Under the pieces are notes generated by a model. It did not search any database. It had not been told where the DNA came from and saw only the letters and a list, made by a program, of their open reading frames with translations. DNA of 64,000 bases, from assembly GCF_001548095.1 (NCBI RefSeq), contig NZ_AP014815.1:1177656-1241655 (forward strand), read 5' to 3'. Position numbers and translations under genes: made by a program. This document shows, piece by piece, positions 8,791-16,227 of this stretch. This DNA is from Geminocystis sp. NIES-3708 (lineage in GTDB: Bacteria > Cyanobacteriota > Cyanobacteriia > Cyanobacteriales > Cyanobacteriaceae). Each line of letters opens with the position of its first letter. Positions within the stretch are counted from its first letter, which is position 1.

Positions 8791-9295
8791 CAATAACCTT
8801 CTGTTCAAAATTTTTGGGAGCAAAAAATAATTTACTCAAGTTTCCTTTACCTAAATAATTATCAATTTCTTGAAAAATATTGTGAATTAAAAAAATCATC
8901 GAGACACATAAAGTTACCGCTAAAAAATGAGAGAAATGACGGGTTTCTAAAAATAGCTTGATCGCCCCTCCAATAGCTTTAGTTTCCTTATAGGCATGGA
9001 AAAGATTTTCAATAACAGAAATCACAAAAACCGCGAAAGTGTAAAGAAAAGTCTTATATAAAACATTGATATAACGGGGTGATTGAGCATAACGATTTAA
9101 GAACGGAGTCATGTCCATAATTGCCACTGCTTTAGCCGCCACTAATGCACTAATAATTGCCTTAGAAAAAACATAAGTATTAATATCATATTCATCTAGC
9201 AAAAGTTTCATCATTAGCAAAATAAAGCCAAATCCTATTAAAAAAAATAAGGAGAGAGAGCCAATTTTTTTGATTTCTTCTTTAAGTTTTTCCAT
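8756..9295 (-). CDS. Four-helix membrane protein of unknown function
   Basis: A 179-residue protein with about four hydrophobic helices (near residues 11-31, 41-58, 80-97 and 125-142). The N- and C-termini are charged. No named family is recognised. It overlaps the DUF2808 gene start and follows secreted paralog B after 168 bp, so it belongs to the same minus-strand unit. The size and helix layout suggest a small inner-membrane protein rather than a transporter; this is inference. Confidence 0.7.
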   Translation of the reverse strand: MEKLKEEIKKIGSLSLFFLIGFGFILLMMKLLLDEYDINTYVFSKAIISALVAAKAVAIMDMTPFLNRYAQSPRYINVLYKTFLYTFAVFVISVIENLFHAYKETKAIGGAIKLFLETRHFSHFLAVTLCVSMIFLIHNIFQEIDNYLGKGNLSKLFFAPKNFEQKVIDDDKNKIYENS

Positions 9296-9463
9296 TATTA
9301 AAAATACTTCATTATCTATATTTATTTTTATTCAAACAGGAATCTTATTTTATTGTTATCCTTTTTTTTAGTTAGTAGGAATATACAAAAATTTACCTAA
9401 AATTAAAGATGAATTAAGAAACTTTGTTTGTTAAGTATTTTTGTTCTAATGCCATGACTCACT

Positions 9464-10057
9464 TTAACGACCAACCCCACCAACACCATAACCAGGTCCA
9501 CCATAACCTCCGTAAACACCAACTCCACGAGTACCAACTCCCACCCCGTAATAACCTGGGCCTACTCCTCCTCCTGCACCAATCCAGTCAATAAATAAAG
9601 CACTTTGACCACCAGATTTAGGCATTTTACCTTCAATTACTTTATAGTTATAAACTAAATCTTTACCATCAATAACAGGATTACTAATTTCGATCACCAC
9701 AAGACTATTTTGAGGTTGTCCTTTTTCATAAACTGAAAGGGTAGCGTTCGGAGGATCATTCGTGAAATTGTCCGAACCTCCACTAGCAGTCCATTCTTTC
9801 ATATATTCAGGAGTAGTAACATGACCTGCTAAACGTACAGGGCGATCGGCAAAATAGAGAGTTTGAGGATTGACGTTAACTAGACGAATAGTTTTGTTAT
9901 CGGTTTTGATGTCATCGGCAGTTTGAACAAACATTAACTGTACTTTTTGTTCTTCTGTTTTTTGTTCTTGAGCTTTGACGGGGTAAAATGTAGTGGAAAC
10001 AGAAATTAGAGATACTGTTAAAGCAGAAATAGCGAGAAATTGACGTATTTTTATCAT
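9464..10057 (-). CDS. Secreted protein of unknown function, paralog B
   Basis: A 197-residue protein with a signal peptide (to about ...FYPVKAQEQ). Its core aligns by eye with the protein at 3574-4230: VQLMFVQ, ADRPVRLAGHV, GSDNF followed by PPNATLS, and SALFIDWIG. The C-terminal ~35 residues are almost entirely Gly, Tyr, Val and Pro (GPGYYGVGVGTRGVGVYGG), a low-complexity tail often seen on surface proteins. It is the first gene of the minus-strand cluster, opposite the AraC-type regulator, with a candidate promoter about 150 bp upstream. Function is not known. Confidence 0.8.
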   Translation of the reverse strand: MIKIRQFLAISALTVSLISVSTTFYPVKAQEQKTEEQKVQLMFVQTADDIKTDNKTIRLVNVNPQTLYFADRPVRLAGHVTTPEYMKEWTASGGSDNFTNDPPNATLSVYEKGQPQNSLVVIEISNPVIDGKDLVYNYKVIEGKMPKSGGQSALFIDWIGAGGGVGPGYYGVGVGTRGVGVYGGYGGPGYGVGGVGR

Positions 10058-10202
10058 GAAATTACTCTTAAATTTGTTAATTGAAGATCAAAAAAAGAAC
10101 AGAGACTATTGCTAATATAAAAAGAACATTTTTCATGATCGGAAGATAAACTTGATCATTGATCTTGATTAAAGGAAATTAACTTTTATTAAAATTTACT
10201 TA

Positions 10203-10233
10203 AGTATAAGCAAAGCATAAATATTTGTGTAAA
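10203..10233 (-). promoter_or_regulatory. Candidate promoter for the sulfatase/DUF1254 cluster
   Basis: On the minus strand a -35-like TTTACA (10233-10228) is followed after 19 bases by TATACT (10208-10203). Reading the -35 as TTACAC gives an 18-base spacer. Transcription would start near 10196, about 140 bases before the first gene. The repeated TGCCA sites lie directly upstream of this -35, where an AraC-type activator would bind. Confidence 0.4.
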
Positions 10234-10241
10234 ACTTTTTC

Positions 10242-10316
10242 TTGCCATTTCGTGCCAATCTATAATTAAAAAATCCGTAAATACCCTGAAATTGTTTTCT
10301 GCGTTAACTTGCCAAT
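10242..10316. promoter_or_regulatory. TGCCA direct repeats, candidate AraC-type operator
   Basis: Three TGCCA cores occur in the same orientation: TTGCCAT at 10242-10248, GTGCCAAT at 10252-10259 and TTGCCAAT at 10309-10316. The first two are exactly 10 bp apart, one helical turn. This suits AraC-family regulators, whose two helix-turn-helix motifs contact adjacent major grooves. The pair lies between the leftward candidate -35 and a rightward TATAAT. Binding by the adjacent regulator is inference. Confidence 0.4.
10261..10266 (+). promoter_or_regulatory. Candidate -10 box of the AraC-type regulator
   Basis: A perfect TATAAT lies about 75 bp upstream of the regulator ATG. No good -35 is visible; the region where it would sit is occupied by the TGCCA pair at 10242-10259. 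Such an overlap would allow autorepression while the divergent cluster is activated. Confidence 0.35.
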
Positions 10317-10341
10317 TATTGTTAATTTTTGTTAATTATTT

Positions 10342-11361
10342 ATGACGAAATATGTACCCCTTTTACGAGTTTCGACTCTAATTCCTTTTATCGATTTTTT
10401 GCAAGAATTAGGCACTCCCACAGAAAAACTATTAAGACAATATAAATTGCCTATTTTTGCCCTCGATGAACCAAATTTCCTACTATCTCGTCATCAAGTC
10501 TTTGATTTTTTGAAGAAAACAGCATATCAAGAAGGAATAGAAAACCTAGGGTTTTTAGTAGGAGAAAAAACTCCTGTGGAATCTTTGGGCATCTTAGGTA
10601 AATTAACTTGTCAATCTCTCACTTTATATGATGCTATATTTAAAGCTATTTATTTGGGAAATTTGTTTAATTCGGGAGAACGTTTCTGGTTATTAGAAGA
10701 TAAAGAAACAGCTTATTTTTGTCAAGAATATACTAATTTAGAAAGTTTTGATTCTCATCATCCCAGTCATTTTTCTCTAATGTTAATGATGGATTTAATT
10801 CGTAAAGTAGCAGGAAAAACATGGTATCCACAACAAATTACTCTACAAACTCCATGCAGTAATTTTAGAGATCATTATTTGCAAGAAGTTTTTATCAATA
10901 AAGATATTACTATTACTTCCATCACTTTCCCTCGCTCTTTTTTAGCCTTACCTTTTCCTTCTGAGTTTAATTTATGTCAAGATCAAAAACATCAAGAATA
11001 TGAAAAACTACATCAATCTGTCCCTTCTTCTCAATTTACTGACTCTTTGACACAAGCCATCAAATCTCATTTAAGAGAAGGTTATCCGTCTATTAATTTA
11101 GCTTCAGAAATGGCAAAAATGCCCGTTCGTAGTTTACAAAGAAGATTAGCGAAAGATGGTTTGACTTATTCTCAATTAGTAACTGGTATTCGTTATGAAA
11201 AAGCTGTTGATTTACTGCAAAATTCTTCTTTAAAAATGATTGAAATTGCCTATGAATTAGGTTACGAAGATCCTGCTCATTTTACCCGTGCTTTCAAACG
11301 TTGGACAGGAATAAGTCCCCATAATTTTCGTTGCCATAAACTGAACAAAAATATTAGTTAA
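10342..11361 (+). CDS. AraC-family transcriptional regulator
   Basis: A 339-residue regulator. The C-terminal ~100 residues carry two helix-turn-helix units (INLASEMAKMPVRSLQRRLA; MIEIAYELGYEDPAHFTRAF) and the conserved KRWTGISPHNFR ending of AraC/XylS proteins. The N-terminal ~200 residues resemble the arabinose-binding-like sensor domain (LLRQYKLPIFALDEP; ENLGFLVGEKTP; LGILGKLTCQSLTLYDAI). It is transcribed away from the eleven-gene minus-strand cluster, sharing a 284-bp intergenic region with TGCCA direct repeats, so it probably controls that cluster. The ligand is unknown; a small organic molecule or stress signal is possible. Confidence 0.9.
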   Translation: MTKYVPLLRVSTLIPFIDFLQELGTPTEKLLRQYKLPIFALDEPNFLLSRHQVFDFLKKTAYQEGIENLGFLVGEKTPVESLGILGKLTCQSLTLYDAIFKAIYLGNLFNSGERFWLLEDKETAYFCQEYTNLESFDSHHPSHFSLMLMMDLIRKVAGKTWYPQQITLQTPCSNFRDHYLQEVFINKDITITSITFPRSFLALPFPSEFNLCQDQKHQEYEKLHQSVPSSQFTDSLTQAIKSHLREGYPSINLASEMAKMPVRSLQRRLAKDGLTYSQLVTGIRYEKAVDLLQNSSLKMIEIAYELGYEDPAHFTRAFKRWTGISPHNFRCHKLNKNIS

Positions 11362-11724
11362 CATAATTTATTTACATCTTACTACTGAAGCTGTGTAATT
11401 TTTGCCGATGGATTCTACACTGTTAATAAATTATCCCTTTGTTTGATAACTATATTTGAGATATATTCTGACATCAAAAAGGCAATAGAAGTAAAGGTTT
11501 TGATTAATCTTTTTTATAATCTAATTATTAGGCTATGGTGGTTTTTCCTTCTTTTTGGATTACTCATCTTAGATTTAGAGTCACTGCTTTCTTTTGTTAA
11601 TAATAATAAATAAATTTATTTTCTTCACAAAAAATATTTTATCTTACGACTCATTCTTAAAATTGTCCATTACTCATTGCTATACTATTTGAGATTGATC
11701 AATGAACTATTATCTTAAAGAATA
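11362..11724. other. Intergenic region upstream of chlG
   Basis: These 363 bp are AT-rich and hold no convincing gene. A TATACT at 11681-11686, about 39 bp before the chlG ATG, could be a -10 box, but no good -35 is visible. Nothing else was recognised. Confidence 0.5.
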
Positions 11725-12720
11725 ATGACTGAAACTGAAAATAAAGATTACACAACGGTTGACTTAGATAGAGAAGATAAAGGCTCAAAAGCTAGACAAT
11801 TATTGGGCATGAAGGGTGCAACGACGGCTAAAAATATCTGGCAAATTAGACTTCAGTTGATGAAACCCATTACTTGGATTCCTCTAATTTGGGGTGTGGT
11901 ATGCGGTGCGGCTTCCTCCGGCGGTTATGTTTGGAACTTTGAGCATTTTCTGATGGCTTTAACTTGTATGTTAATGTCAGGACCTCTTTTAGCAGGTTAT
12001 ACTCAAACTATGAACGATTTTTATGATCGAGATATAGACGCTATAAACGAACCTTATCGCCCTATTCCTTCAGGTATTATTTCTATTCCTCAAGTTGTCA
12101 CTCAAATTTTATTTTTGCTTTTTGCAGGTATTGGCGTGGCTTATGGTTTAGATGTATGGGCTAATCACGAATTCCCGATTCTAACCTGTTTAGCCATTGG
12201 TGGATCATTTATTTCTTATATTTATTCTGCACCGCCATTAAAACTCAAACAAAATGGCTGGTTGGGTAATTATGCTTTAGGTTCAAGCTACATTGCACTA
12301 CCTTGGTGGGCTGGTCATGCTTTATTTGGTGAGTTAAATTGGACTATTGTTATTCTTACTCTTATCTATAGTATGGCAGGTTTAGGTATAGCGGTGGTTA
12401 ATGATTTTAAAAGTGTCGAAGGCGATCGCCAATTAGGTTTAAAATCTTTACCAGTGATGTTTGGAGTCACTACCGCCGCATGGATTTGTGTAATTATGAT
12501 CGATGTATTTCAAATTGGTATGGGTGCGTATTTAATTTACTTGAATCAAAATCTTTATGCTACCATCTTGCTGTTGTTAGTAATTCCACAAATTACTTTT
12601 CAAGATATGTACTTTTTGCGTGATCCCTTAAAAAATGACGTAAAATATCAAGCAAGTGCACAACCATTTTTAGTTTTAGGAATGTTAGTGATGGGATTAG
12701 CATTAGGACATTCTGTGTAA
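11725..12720 (+). CDS. chlG: Chlorophyll synthase ChlG
   Basis: A 331-residue UbiA-family prenyltransferase that attaches a phytyl/geranylgeranyl chain to chlorophyllide, the last step of chlorophyll a synthesis in the thylakoid membrane. The first Asp-rich motif is NDFYDRDIDAINEPYRPIPS and the second is NDFKSVEGDRQLGLKSLP. The N-terminal KARQLLGMKGA and MKPITWIPLIWG are typical of cyanobacterial ChlG. About eight or nine hydrophobic helices span residues ~48-330. The length matches the family. It stands alone, with a transfer-degraded fragment and a HAS-barrel gene downstream. Confidence 0.97.
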   Translation: MTETENKDYTTVDLDREDKGSKARQLLGMKGATTAKNIWQIRLQLMKPITWIPLIWGVVCGAASSGGYVWNFEHFLMALTCMLMSGPLLAGYTQTMNDFYDRDIDAINEPYRPIPSGIISIPQVVTQILFLLFAGIGVAYGLDVWANHEFPILTCLAIGGSFISYIYSAPPLKLKQNGWLGNYALGSSYIALPWWAGHALFGELNWTIVILTLIYSMAGLGIAVVNDFKSVEGDRQLGLKSLPVMFGVTTAAWICVIMIDVFQIGMGAYLIYLNQNLYATILLLLVIPQITFQDMYFLRDPLKNDVKYQASAQPFLVLGMLVMGLALGHSV

Positions 12721-12785
12721 TTAAGAATTAGTAATGAGGAATGAAAGAAAATATTAAGCTAAAACCCATTTAACTGACAATATAT

Positions 12786-12902
12786 ATGTTGCTTAAAAAA
12801 GCCAATGAATCTTTATATTGGTTAGAATTATTACACCAGTCAAATTATTTAGAAGAACAAAGATTTAATTTCATATATTCTGAATCTTCAACAGATAAAT
12901 AA
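12786..12902 (+). pseudogene. Remnant of a four-helix-bundle (23S rRNA intervening-sequence-type) protein
   Basis: A short 38-codon frame contains KKANESLYWLELLHQSNYLE, followed by EQRFNFIYSES. This closely resembles the third and fourth helices of the S23/four-helix-bundle protein family (consensus near KEANESLYWLELL). Normal members are ~120 residues; the N-terminal half is absent and the C-terminus stops early. Upstream codons in the same frame contain stops. It is most likely a decayed copy from horizontal transfer or duplication. Recognition is by eye from family knowledge. Confidence 0.55.
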
Positions 12903-12963
12903 AGATCTTAGTTTCTGTAAATAAAACTGCAAAAAATAATCATTCCTAATTCCTCATTAAAAC

Positions 12964-13635
12964 ATGAGATTACCACTATCAAAATTAAACAACGAAGATC
13001 GTTCCTCGGATCATATCGGGGAAGTAATCGAAACTTCCACCATCGAATTTTTAGCTCAATGTTTAGAGCCTGAAGAACTTAATTTCCCAGCTATGCCACC
13101 TTTTGGCAGTTGGGTTAAATCTTTTGATGAAGAATCAGGGAATAAAATATTTTCTTTAGTTACCAATGTTACTACTGCACCTATCGACTCAGTACATCGA
13201 GCTAGAGCATTAGGTTTAACATTAGCAGAATTAAAAGATCAACAACCGCAAATTTTCGCTATGTTAAAGACAGAATTTCGAGCGGTAATAATCGGTTTTG
13301 AAACCCCCTCAACTAACGATAATAATGGCTATAGTCCTTCTAATGGAAATATATATCAATATTTACCTCCTCGTCCGCCCCAAATTCATCAAGCAGTTTT
13401 TAACTGCAACATAGACGAAATAATTAATTTTACATCTAATCCAGATTTTTTACGAGTTTTATTGCAGGTACAAAATACTCCTGTTGAATCTCTTATTGCA
13501 GCTACTTTAAGAGAAAGTTATCGTTTAAGAGGTGGAGATAGGCAATGGTTAGTCAATGCAGGACGTACTTTAAGCGTTTTATTAAAAAATGATTATGATT
13601 GCTTAAAATATATTTTAAGTCAAGTTCATTGGTAA
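12964..13635 (+). CDS. HAS-barrel domain protein
   Basis: A 223-residue cyanobacterial protein whose N-terminus is recognisable: RLPL, then DHIGEVIETSTIEFLAQC, then EELNFPAMPPFGSWVK. This fits the HAS-barrel seen at the start of HerA-type ATPases and ATP synthase subunits. The C-terminal half is helical (VESLIAATLRESYRLRGGDR). No ATPase motor domain follows, so this is the barrel alone with a helical extension. The cellular role is unknown. Neighbours are chlG and an aminotransferase gene, without close spacing. Confidence 0.75.
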   Translation: MRLPLSKLNNEDRSSDHIGEVIETSTIEFLAQCLEPEELNFPAMPPFGSWVKSFDEESGNKIFSLVTNVTTAPIDSVHRARALGLTLAELKDQQPQIFAMLKTEFRAVIIGFETPSTNDNNGYSPSNGNIYQYLPPRPPQIHQAVFNCNIDEIINFTSNPDFLRVLLQVQNTPVESLIAATLRESYRLRGGDRQWLVNAGRTLSVLLKNDYDCLKYILSQVHW

Positions 13636-13753
13636 CTAAAAATTATCTTATGTAAATAAAAATATTTTCAGCTTTTCTTGGAACTTTATTCATAACTTTA
13701 AGTCTAAAATGATATAAGATTTTTCTACCTCAATGTTTTGAGTATTTACCATT

Positions 13754-13954
13754 ATGCTTAAACAAATTAATGTACAATTTAGTTTTATTCGCAACTGCTT
13801 AATTATTTATATTTTAGTTGGTTTTTTATCTGCTTTAATTGCTGATTCTCATAAAAGTTTTCAAATGAGTTCTCAATCTGGTAATAGTAATCAACTTTCT
13901 CGTATAATATCCCTAGCTGTTGCTTATCAAGCTAAAGAAAGTTTATATAAATAA
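13754..13954 (+). CDS. Small hypothetical membrane protein
   Basis: A 66-residue frame from an ATG, with one hydrophobic helix (CLIIYILVGFLSALIA) near residues 15-30 and a Ser/Gln-rich remainder. It ends 27 bp before the aminotransferase start, so the two could be cotranscribed. There is no clear Shine-Dalgarno and no family recognised. It may be a real small protein or a chance frame. Confidence 0.35.
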   Translation: MLKQINVQFSFIRNCLIIYILVGFLSALIADSHKSFQMSSQSGNSNQLSRIISLAVAYQAKESLYK

Positions 13955-13980
13955 ATTATTATTTAGAGTTCTAATATTTA

Positions 13981-14766
13981 ATGTTTTATTATCATGGAAA
14001 ATTACACGAAAATAATCATATCAATTTAGATATTAATGATTCTACTTGGCTTTACGGTGCAACAGTTTTTACTACTTTAAGAGTTTATCAAAAATCTTTA
14101 AATCATCCTTTAACAAATTGGCATAATCACTATAATCGCATTAACGCCAGTATCAAAAAATTTGATTGGATAAGTCCAGATTGGCAACAAATAGAAATAG
14201 AAATAAGTTATTTATTAAAATATTTTACGGTATTAAGAATTACTATTTTTCCCGATGGTAAAGAATTGATTATAGGACGACAATTGCCCAGTAACTTAGA
14301 AAATAAACAAACCAAAGGTATAGAAGGATTAGTTTGTTTAAATCCGGAAATAAAACGCTCTTTAGCTTTAGATAAAACTGGAAATTATTTAGCTCCTTAT
14401 TTAGCTTTACAACAAGCAAAAAAACAAGGGTATGATGAAGCAATTTTGACAGATGTAAATAATAATTGGTTAGAAACTAACACTGGAAACTTATGGGGAT
14501 ATAAACAAGGAATTTGGTTTACTCCAACATTAGAAACGGGAATTTTGCCCGGTATTGCTAGAAAAATGATTATAGAAAATGCTCAATTTCCCCTTGAAAT
14601 AAATCATTGGACTCCAGATTTTATTGTGGATTTAGAAGCCATCGCCTATAGTAATTGTGTTGTAGAAATTATTCCTTTTAAAAATATTAAAATTGGAGAT
14701 ACAGTTAAAAAATATAATATTAATAATCAGGGGTATTCTTTATTAAAAAAATGTTATAAATTATAG
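13981..14766 (+). CDS. Class IV aminotransferase, probably aminodeoxychorismate lyase
   Basis: A 261-residue PLP enzyme of fold type IV. It has the N-terminal FYYHGKLHENNHINLDINDS block, the catalytic Lys region DKTGNYLAPYLALQQAKKQG, then YDEAILTD and ETNTGNLWGYKQG (substrate/PLP contact), and TGILPGIARKMI near the end. Among type IV enzymes the length and the isolated context fit PabC, which makes 4-aminobenzoate for folate from aminodeoxychorismate. Branched-chain or D-amino-acid aminotransferase activity cannot be excluded. The stop codon coincides with the first bases of a TAGGACTTACGCA sequence, so the last residues may have been altered by an old element. Confidence 0.8.
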   Translation: MFYYHGKLHENNHINLDINDSTWLYGATVFTTLRVYQKSLNHPLTNWHNHYNRINASIKKFDWISPDWQQIEIEISYLLKYFTVLRITIFPDGKELIIGRQLPSNLENKQTKGIEGLVCLNPEIKRSLALDKTGNYLAPYLALQQAKKQGYDEAILTDVNNNWLETNTGNLWGYKQGIWFTPTLETGILPGIARKMIIENAQFPLEINHWTPDFIVDLEAIAYSNCVVEIIPFKNIKIGDTVKKYNINNQGYSLLKKCYKL

Positions 14767-14776
14767 GACTTACGCA
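14764..14776 (+). repeat. TAGGACTTACGCA, possible mobile-element end
   Basis: This 13-mer begins with the TAG stop of the aminotransferase gene. Sequences of the type GGACTTACGCA often form the ends of cyanobacterial insertion sequences or MITEs. No matching inverted copy is seen nearby, so at most it is a remnant. Confidence 0.25.
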
Positions 14777-14969
14777 CCGCCATTAAATGTAAATATGGTA
14801 ATTCCCATCCTAAAATATTTCTGCGTTGAGAAGATAGTTATAAGAATTCACTGAAAATGATAATTAATTTTTACAAAATATTTACTAAACTTAATACTAA
14901 TTCTTTGCTTTAATTTAAGTTAAAATTTAAGGCAAAAACTTAATATTCGAGGGAGTAAATGATCAGACG

Positions 14970-15173
14970 ATGACGATGGAAACATTAGAATTTATTATTT
15001 ATCCTGATGGGAGAGTACAAGAAAAAGTGACAGGAATTATCGGAAAGTCTTGTGAAGAAGTAACAGCAGCCATTGAAGCACAATTAGGAAGAGTTATCTC
15101 ACAGGAAAAAACAGCAGATTATTTCCATGAAAAATTAACGACAAATAATCAAATTCACAATCAGAGTTGGTAA
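14970..15173 (+). CDS. DUF2997 family protein
   Basis: A 67-residue protein with the DUF2997 pattern LEFIIYPDGRVQEKVTGIIG, then SCEEVTAAIEAQLGRV. It is small, soluble and of unknown function, and usually encoded beside Ycf35 as here. A strong GGGAG lies at 14951-14955 but is placed for an ATG at 14959. That ATG opens a four-codon frame whose TGA overlaps this gene's ATG. The distance from GGGAG to 14970 is longer than usual, so translation may depend on reinitiation. Confidence 0.85.
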   Translation: MTMETLEFIIYPDGRVQEKVTGIIGKSCEEVTAAIEAQLGRVISQEKTADYFHEKLTTNNQIHNQSW

Positions 15174-15232
15174 ACTTTTATATATAAATCTGATTTTTTG
15201 TAAGATTTAATTAACTTTAGTAACAGAATCTT

Positions 15233-15616
15233 ATGTCACATTTTAGCAGTATAAAAACCCAGATCCGCAATCTTGCCTCATTAAAAGTCGCTTTAGGTGA
15301 TTTAGGAATAGATTGGAAAGATGGTCCTTCTTTAGTAAGAGGGTATCAAGGACAAACTAGCCAAGCTGAAATTGTTATTCAACAAGAAAATAACTATGAT
15401 ATTGGTTTTAGCTGGAATGGTCAAGAATATGAGTTAGTCGCTGATTTACAATACTGGCAACAGCCTTGGACTGTTGATGGTTTTTTACAGCGTGTGACTC
15501 AAGGTTATGCTTTACAAACAGTTTTAAATGAATCCTCAAAACAGGGTTTTGCTGTTACTGAGAAACAAAAAAATGAAGATGGTTCAATTCGTCTAGTGGT
15601 TCAACGCTGGAGTTAA
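15233..15616 (+). CDS. ycf35: Ycf35 (DUF1257) protein
   Basis: A 127-residue protein with the Ycf35 features SHFSSIKTQIRNLASLKVAL, LGIDWKDG, then a central GFSWNGQEYELVADLQYW and a C-terminal RLVVQRWS. It is conserved in cyanobacteria and some algal plastids; its exact role is not established. It follows DUF2997 by 59 bp and precedes a ferredoxin by 98 bp. This grouping suggests a small redox or Fe-S-related unit, which is inference. Confidence 0.92.
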   Translation: MSHFSSIKTQIRNLASLKVALGDLGIDWKDGPSLVRGYQGQTSQAEIVIQQENNYDIGFSWNGQEYELVADLQYWQQPWTVDGFLQRVTQGYALQTVLNESSKQGFAVTEKQKNEDGSIRLVVQRWS

Positions 15617-15714
15617 TTATCCCTCATTTTTAATATCGTCATTACCACTAAACAAGGGGATTAAATTCTCCTTGTTTATCAGTTACAAAATAATTATATT
15701 GATCACTAGAAAAA

Positions 15715-16140
15715 ATGTTAGATCAACCAGAAGAATTATCAATTACAGGATTTGAACCAGAGTTAGGTGGAATTTGGCGAGATAATCCCGACAGAAGCGG
15801 ATTTGAGCCAGAATTAGGAGGTGAAGATCGACAAAAAGGCATTTACGTGGATGAAGCCACCTGTATTGGTTGTAAACATTGTGTTCATGTTGCACCTAAT
15901 ACTTTTTATTTGGAAAATGATTTCGGAAGATCAAGGGTTTATAATCAAGATGGTGACATGGAAGAAATTGTTCAAGAAGCTATTGATACTTGCCCCGTAG
16001 ATTGCATTCACTGGTTAGACTATACTGAGATTAAACAAAAAGAAGCAGAACGAAAATTTTTAGATGTACGTCCTTTAGGTTATCCTCAAACTCATAAATC
16101 TCCTAAACCCAAAAAAAGGAACAACCGACAAAAAGATTAG
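15715..16140 (+). CDS. [4Fe-4S] ferredoxin with repeated N-terminal tail
   Basis: A 141-residue ferredoxin with CIGCKHC (Cys50, 53, 56) and CPVDC (Cys93, 97), enough for a single [4Fe-4S] cluster. YVDEATCIG and APNTFYLENDFGRSRV surround it. The N-terminal 40 residues contain an exact duplicated octapeptide, GFEPELGG, at residues 12-19 and 29-36. The C-terminus is Lys/Pro-rich. It lies third in the DUF2997-ycf35-ferredoxin unit. A role in electron transfer to a partner of Ycf35 is plausible but unproven. Confidence 0.9.
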   Translation: MLDQPEELSITGFEPELGGIWRDNPDRSGFEPELGGEDRQKGIYVDEATCIGCKHCVHVAPNTFYLENDFGRSRVYNQDGDMEEIVQEAIDTCPVDCIHWLDYTEIKQKEAERKFLDVRPLGYPQTHKSPKPKKRNNRQKD

Positions 16141-16227
16141 AACAACATTAATTTCTTTATCTTATATTGTTAATTTCTTCTTTAATTTACTACAATACAG
16201 ATAATCACTTGATTAATCTCCAGATCT

